Below are positions 36,583-49,100 of a stretch of DNA of 64,000 nucleotides, piece by piece (the first letter of the stretch is position 1; each line of letters starts with the position of its first letter). Source of the stretch: Dillenia suffruticosa (taxonomy: Eukaryota > Streptophyta > Magnoliopsida > Dilleniales > Dilleniaceae). Position numbers and translations under genes: made by a program. The notes under the pieces are model-generated. The model was given only the letters and a program-made list of their open reading frames with translations. It was not told where the DNA came from and made no database searches. The stretch covers positions 13,503,201 through 13,567,200 of the forward strand of contig JAVTVX010000016.1 of assembly GCA_033439265.1 (NCBI GenBank), in the 5' to 3' direction.

Positions 36583-37040
36583 TAAGCGAGAGGAAAAATA
36601 GGGGATACCAATATAATCACTCTCCCTCACATTAACATAAGAGTCTCCACTCCAACCGGATAAAGTATTGTATATCCACATAAAGATGCACAAAAGGAGT
36701 TTGTCCAAAGCTTGTCAGGTGGCCTCCTGAAACAAAACCTTGCTCAAACCTTTTCCATTTATGAAACCAAATCTGCTGCTCCGTTCATCCCCAATGCTTT
36801 GGTGCAGGAACTCCACCACCGATCTGAACAAGTCCAGTTTTGTAGCATTCAAAGTAGTGAAATAATGTGCACCGTATGTAAAAACACACACACAAATGCG
36901 TTCCTAAAAAGGGTTTCTCAGATCAAATAGTGACCATGATGTAAGAGGTATATTGCTTCCAGTTCACATTATTCATATACATCAACCCAGAATACAGATC
37001 CCAAAAAAATAGATAAATGAATAAAAAGGATCATCGTGGA

Positions 37041-37189
37041 GACAAACCAAATTCCGCTTCATTGACTCCAAGAACCGTCCGAGGAATTTTTACAATGGCC
37101 AAATTATACTTGGTGCTTAAATAGGTCATTGAAAAGCCTAGCACTGCGATCAGTAGAATTGCGGGTATAACTTCTAGAATCAAGTCTCT
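37041..37189 (-). CDS. Doubtful terminal exon of an unrecognised membrane protein
   Basis: On the minus strand, after a pyrimidine-rich stretch ending in 'cctttag', an open segment encodes a hydrophobic span (EVIPAILLIAVLGFSMTYLS) followed by a basic tail ending GLSPR and a stop. A second open segment upstream (about 37385-37550, ending at a plausible CAG/GTATTT donor) could be another exon. I do not recognise the family and cannot link the pieces into a gene. It may be a gene remnant or chance. Confidence 0.2.
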
Positions 37190-37599
37190 AAAGGAATAAA
37201 AAAGCTTGTTATTCCTACTCAGCTGAATACATGTACATCTTCTGCATTGACCCATGCGAAAGTTTTTTTTTTTTTTCCCGGGGGATCTCTAAGACTAAAA
37301 TGTACAGGAGTTTCCTGGCAGCTGTTTACATAGAAGCCATGAGTAACTAATCTATGAAAAGGCTATAGATAAGAATGAGAAATACCTGTGACTTTATTAC
37401 ACATAAGACAAGAAACAACATACACAGCTGGTTGTGAGCCCAAAAATAACAGCTTCGCTGCCTCTAACTGCTGCTTTTGCCGAAGATGATAGCAATAATT
37501 TAGGTATGAGCCTGCATTCACTACACCGTAAGTCCATCTTGTAGAACCTGCCACATACAGAGTGCAGTGCTTATATTGCAATCACCTAGTCAAGCATGA

Positions 37600-40500
37600 T
37601 ACCAAAAATTGCACCAATATTGTAGTTATTTTGCATGGTTTCAAGTCAGTTAAATGAAGAATTCTTTTGATAAAACAAGGAAAAATATTATTTAACAAAA
37701 AGGATCAGATAACAAGGGGATCAGAGAACATCACTCAAAAAAAATTAATAAATAAATAAAGAGGGAAATAAAAATAACACCAGACCCTCTTGACTTGACT
37801 TGTCTTTGAGAGATTCCCATGAAAGGTTCTGGCTCCTAAAGATGAGGTTATTAACATGGCAATAGGATGGAATTCCTCTTTGAAGATTTGAATATTCCTC
37901 TTGTATTTGCATACCACAAAGCGAACATAGCAATAACAAATTTAAAATTATGTTGTGGTGGCAGGATGGAACGGATTGGCAGAGTTGTGTTCAAGGTATT
38001 TCATAGGAGTATCAGAGGAGAGAGAACGAGAGACAAATCCTGAGCCATATGTGGCAAGACACATTCTAAATGCTAAATAAGACCCAGATCAAATCCAAAT
38101 TCAAGAGCTTTGATGTCATTACAATTTTGGAAAATTAAAAACACAATCATTATGGAAATATCAGATTTGATAACAGGAGCACTATGGATGGCTAAATTTT
38201 ACAGAATCTGGAAAGATGGCCAAAAGAAGAATTAATATGCAAAACTACACACAAATAGAAGCAAGACGTACTCTCCACCTTAAGTTAGTGAGGGAACAAA
38301 AGATATAACAGACCTTAGAGATGGATTTTCAAGTGCTTTCTAGTTTGTTTACTGGATCAATAAATAAATAATCGAAGCACTTGCTTGGGTGACACTATTA
38401 CACACCTAAACAAGTCATCTATTCTACTAAAGGTAATATTTAATCTCTAATCAAACTAAACGAAATTAAGTTCTAAGTGGAATCTCCAAAATCAGATCTC
38501 CACTAATGCAATTTTCTTGGACACAAGAAAACAAAAACAAAAACCTCCATCGGTCATATACTTATGAACAGCCATTTCAATTGACAAGTTCCTTATTCTC
38601 AAGACTAATCTATTATTAAAATATATCTCTCATCACTTGTTCAATCTAGTTAGCAACCTCCAAAAAGAATCATGATGGGCAATAAATGAGAAGGGGCTAT
38701 AACAGAAGCAAGATCAAACAACAGTGATATGCCTCATTTTCTAAGTAAAGCACCTTTCCATCATTAAGCCTTTTAAAAATATTTGCCCCCACAAATTCCC
38801 AAAAGTAAGACCACCATAAATGATGCACAAATTCAACTCCAATAACCTCCTGTAAAACCAAAGTCAGGGTCACCAAGGATCTCACCTTGCATATTGATAC
38901 CAAGGGTATACATAGGATTTTGACACCAGAAAATTTCTCCACCCTTAACAAGAATTAGAACACTATCAGAATCAACACAAATACAAAAAGTACTGTTAGC
39001 AAACCACTTAGTTTTACCATCCCCATCTACCATCTTCTCAACGCATCCAGCAGTGGTTGGAGGAAAAAAGAGAGAGAGGATCAAAATAAAGGATTCAGTC
39101 TAAGAAAGATTTTCTATTTATAAAATCAAAGAATACTCATTTTCTCTACCTAAAACCAAGCCACCTGCTCCCTGACTTAAAAATAATAATAATAATAATA
39201 ATAATAATTAAAAAAAAATCCTAACTCTGATTTATAAACCTTCTCCAATCCCAACTTGAAAATTTTTCCACCGAGGGGAGCCCACCAGAGGGGGGTATGG
39301 GGAGTTTAGTAACAAAGACAGAAGTCATGCTTCAACTAACTAGAGTATAGAAGTCAGAAATATTAAATTGGAATCATCCAAATATATATTATTTAAGATG
39401 CAAAAAGATGATTACAGCATTATGAAAAGAATATTTCACAGGGGGATAAGAAGTCTACATATAAAAAGAAAGCAGGATAAAGGCACCCTAATCATGCCCA
39501 CTCAAGGCCTCCAAACTAAAATTTTTGAAGGCACCTAAAGCATGAGATACTAAGTGTAAAATACAATCTTCTACTATAAGAGGGTGTGCTAGTAAACTGT
39601 TCTCAAAAAATTGTCGCATTTCTTTTCAATCCAATACACCCGGTGGCTCCATGTTATGACTGATGATTCAGCAGGGGACGTGGCTGGTGACTTGGACCCA
39701 AGAGAGCATGACACGCTGGCTCCCAAGTTGTTGCAAGTATACAACCGCCAGAAGAAGAAGGAATGTGTGTATGCTGAGGTGGAGCAACAACCCAACCGAA
39801 GAATCTAAGAGGGTTAGAGAAGTATAAATGTAAGGTTGGGAATGAGAGGAAAACGGAAGAGAGGGAAAATAGAAATTGTATCGGCTACAATGCTGGGCAG
39901 TCTTGCATTTTGCAGACTGAATTTCCTTTTTGTAACTTGCTGATTGATCCATCAAAGGAAGGGAGCATCTAATGCTCTATTCTTTTCTGAGTATCCTTCC
40001 CCGTTTCTAAGCTCCAGTATAGTTTCTTTCACTTAGTGCATAACACTCCACCACAGTGCTCTTTCACTATGAATATTCAAAATATATGGATAGGAAGGCA
40101 TGGTAAAAGCATCATGAAACAGAGTCAGGTAAAGGCTACAAAAGTTGCAACAAAATCATTGTTAAATTCCAACATGGATTAAATTCGAAATTTGGGTAAT
40201 AGAATTTAATTATAAAATATATTACCTGCCCTGTTGCCATCCATAAGAAAGAATATTAATACAAAATCCATAAGTTGCTTACTTATATGGTAGATGTGAC
40301 CTGCGCAGCTCATGCATGAACCACTCAAGCTAATTAACGATGTTTATAGAAGATCATCGTTGTCAAAGGTTGATCCACATCAATCTAATCTAACCTGATC
40401 TTCATCTTCTTCTTCTTCTTCCTTTTTTTTTTTTTTTTTTTGAAAGAACATCATTTTTTTATCCTCAATTGACCTCCCTAAACTTAACCCCCTAAAGAAT

Positions 40501-42880
40501 TAAGTTCTAATAGTAGCATAAATATCATTGAGACACTGATTATCAAAATGGTAAACATTATGAAAGAGATACAAGCTATTAATATTTCTTCCCATATTAG
40601 AACTATAAAGAGGGATAGTATATTTCTCTGTATCTTCTAAAATAAAAGACTGAAAAAAGGGAATTGTAAGATGGTTTTGAAGTCATTAGCTCAATAGTAT
40701 CAATCAAAAAGTGCATCCTAAATGCAGTTTTTGCAACCATTCAATATCAAACTTAAAATTTCATGCAGTTATAATATCTTTTGCCTCTTTCAAAGAGGTT
40801 AGCTAGGATATAACCTAAATACATAATAAATTACATTTGGAAGTCCTACATAATAGCATTTTTGCCATTACTTATAGTTCATTGAAATGGTCATAGTCAG
40901 GGTAAAGAAGCACTAGAACACCGAGTTAATGTGTCATCAAATAACATCACTAAAGATATGATTCTTGATTAAAATCTCTTAAAACATCCCATCAAAGGAC
41001 TGCATTGCCAAGTGCAACCAACACAATACCTCTCGCTCCACTCACATTGCTGCAACTCTATCTAGTTTTACACCTCTTTTAAGCCATGGATTTGTTAAAT
41101 GATGTAATGAATCAAACTAAGTCTTGCTCTCTTTCTCTAAGGATGGAAAATTTGTTTATATGGAATGAGCAATAAAATGTTATTGTCAAAATTGTAGTTT
41201 CTCCAGCAGTTCTGAATATCTTTCAACTAGGCTTTGCATGAGAGTAGTGAACCCCTTATCCATGGTGAAAGCCTCACAATGATGGAATGGAACTTTGAAA
41301 ATTGTTGTGATAAATATAATTTCTCAAACTTCCTTTCTCTGACCTTCACCTCCTCTCCTCTATAATTGAGAGTGGAGAGGTTTCTTTGGTATTTATGACT
41401 ATAAGTTACGAAGTTATGCTTTATGAAATTAGCATAGTCCAAGGTGAAATCAAAATAGGAGAACCTTGTGTGCCATGGGAGAGAAAGTAATAGAGGTGCT
41501 CTAAGTTAAAATAAATAAATAGAAAAGATTTGGGAGAACACCGAAGTCTACTGCCATAAAGGAAGTAGAAACACCATGGGGAAAAAATAATATAAGTGTG
41601 GCCATCATATTTCAATTACTTTCGGTTCTTAAAAATAAATAAAGAAATTAGTTAATTAATTAATTAATAAGTAACTAAGTAAATAAATAAATAAATAAAT
41701 AAAATGACTATAAATTGGAGTAACTCTAGCACAAATAACATTGGTGTGAGAAGACAGAGAGACTTGTGTAAAGATGTGCAATAATGTGCTCTACAGTCAT
41801 GAGGACAAGCCTATAGTAGAGTTTAAATTAGAGTTCGAGTATTAATTCAATGAAGTTGATTTTTAAAGTAGACAACCCAAAATGCAAAGGATTACTAAAT
41901 TTAGTGAGCTAGAAATTATAGAGCTACAAATCATCTAGACGATGGGATCCACATACACATACATCGTCTCTCTCTTACAAGGATAAAATTTTACTTCCAA
42001 CTTTATCAACTCATAAAATTTTAATCATGTGCCAAAGCTTTTTCTAGGTCGGAGTTCATTGTAGCCTCTCATTTTAAAGCTTATACTTCCGTAATGGATA
42101 AGTGCGATGCAGAAAAAATTGAAAGAATATTATTCCCAGATCTGAAGCAACCCCCTCAGTTCTTAGGGATATTTGTTTATCAAAATACAAATTAATCAAG
42201 AAGGCAAGGGAACAGAGAGAGTTTAAGCAGACAAAGGAACAAGAGAGATATTTGGAGGGGGCTTTGAACAGTTAATTACAATAGATACTCCCTTAGCAAA
42301 TGAGGTATCATTTGTACATATTAAGTAACTTCTGCAGAAAATGGCAAAGAGAATACACATGGGGGTGTGTTAAGCAGTTGCTACCCAGCAACAAAAATAA
42401 CTATATTGTAAATCCTCAATTTAGAACCCAACACCCAGTCAAATTGTGAAAGAATAGCACAACTCAAGGCAGACTGCATGAATAGAGTAAACATGATAGG
42501 ATTCAAATTCCCATCCATAAATTAAATATATTACAGTTAATGCATAATTAATCTTATTTTATACCATGTCTTTCCCATTTTTTCCTGAAATTTTGTTATG
42601 TTATTTAAAATAAGCATTTCAACAGTAGAAAAAAATGAGAGGAAGGCAGGACAAAACATGGATTTCCATGCTTTAGCTTCCAAAAGTAAATACGAACTAC
42701 ACCTTGGTTTAATCCTGCATTCCACAGAACAAGAGCACAACAGAATAGAGATGTACTCTTTTCTGATCTTTAGATTGTATTGCTCTTTCACCATGCCTTA
42801 ATGTTTTATTTATATATATTATCTTTATTTTCAGAATTCAATATAATAAAAAATAAGAGAAAAGAGGTGTAACAACCATC
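37600..42880. other. Intergenic DNA, no supported gene
   Basis: AT-rich sequence with microsatellites: (AAT)n near 39181-39211, a CTT run joined to a T-run at about 40398-40441, and (AATA)n at about 41660-41705. One minus-strand open frame (38833-39084, with VDGDGKTKWFANSTFCICVD) looks less random than its neighbours, but I do not recognise it. Confidence 0.5.
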
Positions 42881-42889
42881 TACAAGTAC

Positions 42890-45800
42890 CAATTATCACC
42901 ATAATACGGTACATATCATGAATCTTGATTCACTCAAGAAAGTAACTCTGCCTATGTTTGATCTTAAAATGTAAACATTTTTTTAACACAGCCAATCTCA
43001 AATGTGGGTAAAGGAGCTAGGTTGCAGTTGGTTGATAGTCAGCATAAAAATTTTGTCAACATCGTGAGAGTCCAAAATAGGAAATTCGTTGGAACGTTCC
43101 TTCTCAACAACGTGCTACATCGAACCCCAGGTGTAGTAAATATTTGACAAGGGCAGCTAGAGCGTTCCCTGGAAGCAAAGCACCACTTCGCCGCCTAGAT
43201 ATGGCGACAAGCAGACAAGGGTCTCACATCTATATCGACAGGTGTGGGTAAAGAAGCTAATCCAGGATGATAAGATTCGCCTAACCACTTGGAACATAAG
43301 AATCCCTAACCAATAAGTTATGAGAGATAAGAAATATAATGACTAAGGATTAATATTATATGTTTCATAGAAATAATTAAGAAGGTGGGAGAGACGGCTA
43401 GAGAACTAGAGTCTTATAGTCATTAGTTTTGGTACACTAGTAAGAATAAAACAAAGAACAGAGTACGAATGATTGTCCATAAGGATTTACGGGAGGATAT
43501 AATAGAGATTAGAAAGAAGGGAGATAGAATCTTTTTTCTCAAACTAGTTAATGAAGAAAACATAATTAATATAATCATTGTTTATACACATCAAATAGAT
43601 GTAAATGTAACTAGTAAACAACAGTTTTGGAAAGATCTAGATGAATTTATACAAATCATATCCAGTGGAGAGACATTATTTATTGGAGGATATCTAAATG
43701 AGAACATAAATGAGAATAATAAAGGATTTGAAGATCTACATGAAAACTTTAGCTTTAGTAATAGGAATGAGATGGAGTACTATTTTAGAGTTTGTCACAA
43801 CATTTAATTTGATATTCGTAAACACTTACATCAAGAAAATAGAGTCGCACGTAGTCACATACCGAAGTGAGTTGAATGTCAATCAAATAGATTTCTTTCT
43901 CACCAGAAGGGACGATAGAATCACATCTAGGAATTGCAAAGTTATACCAAGTGAGAGTATAACTCAACATAGACTTTTAGTTTTAAATATACATGTGTCT
44001 AAAAGGTAAAAGAAGAATTGTCAATTTATGAAATCAAGAATTATTCACGAATTAAAGAGTAAAGCATATAACGAATTATATAAAAAACTAAAAATTAAGA
44101 ATGCAGAAAAAGAGATTTACAAAATTGTCAAATTAAAGGAGAGGAAAGAAAAAGACATAAATGGCATTAGGTGTATTAAAGTGAAAACAATAGTGTTCTT
44201 GTGAGAAATGAAGATATAAGAAAATATTGAAAAAATTATTTTAATAATCTCTTTAACGTTGAGGGTACAAAAGATATCAGCAATATCATGATACTTGTAA
44301 AGGAGATCAATAGAAATTTTAAACACGTGATTCGTCCTCATGGAAAACAAAAAAAAATATATTTAAAAAAATGAAGAATAATAAAACCACAAGACCCGAT
44401 TACATCCCATTGAGCCATGGAAGTGTTTGGATAAAATGGGGATAGGAATGTTAATTTATCTTTTTAACAAAATCCGGCAAACCAAGAAAATGTCCCAATT
44501 ATAGAGGGAGAGTACACTTGTATCACTACAACAACAAAAAAAATTGAATCTTCATCCCAATAAAGCACACTTGTATCACTATATAAGAATAAAAGAGACA
44601 AAATTATTCTAATTACAGAAGAATTAAACTTATAAGTCATGCTATGAAGTTGTGGAATAGAGTGATCGAGCATAAATTGAGATTGAAGGTAAATGTACTA
44701 GAATCAATTTGAATTCATGTCAGGATGATCTACCATTGAACCCATTCACTCGCTAAGATATTTGATGGAAACGTTTAGAGTACAGAAGAAAAACTTACAT
44801 TTGGTATTCATTGATTTAAAAAAAACATACTAAAGATATTGTGGTAGGCGTTGACGAAGAAATAGATTTTCTTGAGATATATTGATCTGATTAAAAATAT
44901 GTATGAAATAGCTGTTATCAATGTAAAAAACTCTTTGGGTTTAAGTGATAGCTTCACAATTAATATTGGATTTCATCAAGATTCAGTATTAAATCCCCTC
45001 TTTTTTTTGCAATAGTGAGGGATGAAATCACAAAGAGTATCTAAAATGAAATACCATAGCATATGCTTTTTGCCGATAATATAGTGCTGATCAATAAAGC
45101 TAGGGAGGGTATTACCACTATAAATTTGAGTTACTACAGCCCACTAGAATCTAAAATATTTAGATTGAATCGGTCAAAAATTGAGTATATGAAATGTATA
45201 ATCGATCACAATCATCAGGATAATGAAAAAATGTTAAGAGGATAGCATGTACCGAAGAGTGAACACTTTAAATATGTTGGATCCATTATTCAAAGTGATA
45301 ACATAGATAAAGATATGAATCATAAGATCCAAGCAAGTTGGATAAAATGGAGAAGTGCATCTAAAGTTCTCTATGATTGCTTAATATCATTGCAGTTAAA
45401 GGGAAGTTTTATAGATCGCGATAACATCTATATTATTATATAGTACCAAGTGTTAGCTACTAAACAACAACAAAAGCATACAATGGTTATAACTGAAATA
45501 AAGATACTCGGATATGTAGTAAAACTAGAAGAAATAGGATTAGAAATGAAAAAATACATACTAAATTAAAAGTGAGTTCAATTGTGAATAAAATACAAGA
45601 GTATCGCCTAAAATGGTTTGAATATATGTAACGAATATCCAAAAACGCACCGGTTAGAAGGAGCAAAACATAAAATGTAGATTTAGTGAAACTATCCGTA
45701 AAAATATAAGTGTTAGAATTTAGTTAAAGAGATAATTTTAGATAGAAATGAATGATGTAAGAAAATCCGAACCAATTGAATTTATACACCATTATACACC
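42890..45800 (+). mobile_element. LINE-B: near full-length but decayed RTE-type LINE
   Basis: It shares its leader with LINE-A ('atcaccataatacgg', then 'agtcagcataaaaattttg'). Endonuclease is at about 43469-43990 (MIVHKDLREDIIEI, FIGGYLNENINENNKGFEDL, QIDFFLTRRDDRI, TQHRLLVLNI). The start of RT is near 44340-44470. The RT catalytic region appears at 45063 as MLFADNIVLI, where FADD has become FADN. The thumb/C-terminal part runs to about 45745 (KSEHFKYVGSIIQSDN, QASWIKWRSASKVL), with an eroded terminal DRNEW motif. Numerous stops are present. It lies about 260 bp beyond the stop codon of the FRS3-like gene, in the opposite orientation. Confidence 0.83.
44510..44590. repeat. Short direct duplication inside LINE-B
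   Basis: 'acacttgtatcacta' occurs at about 44514 and again at about 44567, about 53 bp apart. It lies where LINE-B loses its match to the expected RT sequence, so it may mark an indel scar. Confidence 0.6.
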
Positions 45801-45907
45801 TTTTATCTCTCAGCCCCATCCCAAACCACACACACATACTGACACACACAAAGCATCCCAAAATTCAAAGACTGACTACATCACAAGCAAGCTAATGCAG
45901 TACAAAT

Positions 45908-45928
45908 CATATATATATATATATAGTC
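45908..45928. repeat. (AT)n microsatellite downstream of the FRS3-like gene
   Basis: An alternating AT run lies about 130 bp past the stop codon of the minus-strand gene, probably in its 3' UTR. Confidence 0.8.
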
Positions 45929-46058
45929 CAGCAACTTGCTACTTATCAGTATTTTGCTACTTACAAAGAAAAACTTCAAATAGTAGATGAATTTCTCAAT
46001 GGATTCTCTAATTATGCATGTTTGATGGTTATCATGGAGATAGCAATGCTTACAATTG

Positions 46059-46169
46059 TCAAAGCTGCTCACGGATGTAGGCCATTGATCTTAACATGGA
46101 CCCTAGAGTATCTCTGGACACTTGAAATTTCACCTCCGTTTCTCCTGAAGTTGTCTTAGTATCTTGGAG
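46059..46169 (-). CDS. FRS3: FRS3-like coding exon 4 with stop (36 codons)
   Basis: Acceptor TTCTCAG/CTCCAA. It encodes [20 protein letters not shown] then [16 protein letters not shown] and TGA at 46059-46061. It is a paralogous copy of exon 3 (GETEV-F, L-x-x-M-L/M-RSMAYI-x-x-QL). Confidence 0.86.
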   Translation of the reverse strand, partial: LQDTKTTSGETEVKFQVSRDTLGSMLRSMAYIREQL

Positions 46170-49100
46170 CTGAGAAGCATAAAAAGACTTACACCAGAAA
46201 TATGGATAAACAAGAAAGTAAGAGTCAAACTATAGTTTAAGCATAGATTTTAACCCAAAAAAGGGAAGAAAGAGAGAGAGTAGAAGTCCACAAATTTCAG
46301 AATCTTTCATACTAATGGAGCTCAATTTCTTGAGCATTTTAATCAGATCAAGAATTTCACATTATGAAAATAGTCATATAAAGCTGTGCATAAGCTCACT
46401 CACACGAAATATAATGTGTTTGTTACATGAAGAGATCTTCAGGTTTTTGAATGTATTCAAGGCTGCTGATACAATGCTAGGTGGTCGAGATTGTGAGCAG
46501 TTTATCTGGTGTCTGAATAAAGCTATCCGCTACAACAGCACATAGAACAAGTGATATGACAATTATTGGTAGAGTTTTGAGCTCTCTATGTCATTCACCA
46601 ATCCATCTCTTCTTCTTGATCACTATGTACGTGTGTTTTAAATGGGCCCATGAAACTAGGTTTTTCTGTTTGTTGGAGCTAACAATGCATCATCCGCAAA
46701 CAGCTTGGACTAGGCAGGGTAAAGAGTCAAAGGGACATAAGTCATTACAAGTGAATTCCTCTCAAGCCCTTGGTCAGATTTCTGGGTCATTTATCCTCTT
46801 CTTACTCAATTCTATCCCTAATATAATAGCTCTTAAGAAATTAAAAGCAGAAAGGACCACGGAAGATTAGCGTATTAAATTGTAGAAGACAAAATTCCTA
46901 GTCCCAAGCCCAGGCATGCAAGATCCTACCTTTCCAGATTTAACTATAAGTATGACAGAATTTTGTGACAAGTTTCAAGTTATTAATGCCAAAAGCAAAG
47001 GGTGGCTAAGCTTCAGGAGGAGTCATCAGGCAAATATCATCAATATGGGCTTGACTGTGACTACCTGATGACAAAACATTGGCAAGATCTATGGGTAGAT
47101 TAAGGTTAACTTGTATTCTTTTCTGATGATGTTAAGAATTCATGGTCTGGATCGTTTTTTTAGCACCAGGGTCTTGCAGACATGATGAAATACGTAAGGA
47201 TTAATAGATGGTTAATGAAACACGTCAACTCCATTTAAGCTTCTTATTTTAACACGTCTAGCAACCAAACTGTAGTTGTAAACGATTAAGGTAGAAACCT
47301 ATCCTTCCTAATCTCGTAATAAGAATTCCTTGGAAAGAAGAGGAGACCTTTAGAGTTATCTCTCCAGATGTGTGTCATGTGTTACAGCAATTCTAAGAAT
47401 GGAGATCACTTATTGTTTCATCATTTGGTTGCTAAAGATATGGAACCACCTCTTTGACATAGGTGACAATATTTGGGCTTGTCTTAAATGTCTCCATGAT
47501 TTGTTTCTTACCAAATTCAGAGGTTTTGGCAGAAAAAACAAATGCTCACATGCTATGGAGATGTGCTGTTGTGGTCATTCTATACTATATTTGGAGAGAG
47601 CGAAAAACTAGAATTTAAAAAATAATAATAATAATAATAAAATCAGCTCATTAATTCATCTCTTCTTTGGGAAAAGACTGTTCTTTATTCTTCTATGTAC
47701 AACTGTGCCTCAGGGATTTTTAAAGATTATAGTTTAGAATAGTTGGGTAGGGATCGGAGAGCTATCATTCATAGGTGTTTTGGATTGATTTTATTTTATG
47801 TTTTGCCCCTCTTGAGGATTTCTTATCCTTTAAGTTTTTGTACATTCTTACCTCTTTTTAATACAATTTCTTCTACTATAAAAAATGGCATATCAACACA
47901 TCTTGACTTTGGGAGCCAAAGACACACAATAACATGGAAATTTTAGCTGCAGATGGTCTATGTTGTTACATAGTAACAGGGGAATGATGACCAGAAGTAT
48001 TTGTTTGGCATAGCAGTAAAGATAAGAAAGCATACACAAGGTCAGGTTTGAGGCTAAATCACTCTATCCTGATAAACGTTTGCTCAACGCTGGGAAAATG
48101 AGACAAAATAGCATTCAGAAGGCAGCTAGTATCTCACTATATAAGTGCTGACAGAAAGAGACTTTGATTACCACTTTCAGTCTCCACAAAAGGGTACCCA
48201 GTGGGTACATATGTATGTATACCTAGAGCAGAAAAAGGGTCACTGGGCTCATTCAACTGACGAGTAAGATATATGCTTATATTTTATAAGTAAATAATAA
48301 TAATGATGATAATGGTAATGATAATGATGATGATGATGATGATGATAAAAAAAATTGCCATTGTACCTTGAGATTGATCACCGCAACCTTGTTGGCAGGA
48401 GTTGAGAGCTGCTGACTGATGTAAGCCATGGACCTCATCATCGGTTCTAATGTGATCTTCGTAAGCCTAAACTGCACCTCTGTTTCTCCTGTTGGACTCT
48501 TACCATAATCTTGAAGCTGGTGAAAAAATGCAGAAGAAACAACAGAACAATAAGAGAACTGATTTAGGAAAAGATGGCAGGCTTAAATGACTAAAAAAAC
48601 CTGTGGTAGCATGTCTATGATGCTCCAAGATATAATTTTTGGGGGCAAGCAATCAACCAAATTTCTAGAAAGTTTCACAAGAGACAGAACTAATTGAATT
48701 CTTAAAGAACTAAATCTTGAAATAGTAAGATCAATTACATCTTTGACAGTAATCAGATGAAAGCATTATTAACAAGATCAATAGAAAAAGCTAAGTTGAA
48801 CAGCTTCTATCCAAAAAAAAAAAAAGGAGAGAACTATAAACACAAAAATGATGTGTACCTTCAAATTAATAACAGCAATTTTACCGGCTGGTGTTGAATC
48901 TTTAGTTTCTATGACCCAAGTCATGGACTTGAAACAAGTAAGAACCACCTGAGTCAAAAAAATGAACAGAAGTGTCATCAGAAAGTATCCTGAATGTTCA
49001 ACCTGAGAGAATGTTGATGTAGAAAATTGTTTGGCAAACTTCTTAAAGATGAAGTTAAAAGAAAAATAAAAATAAAAAAGCATCCGATTAATAATTCAAA

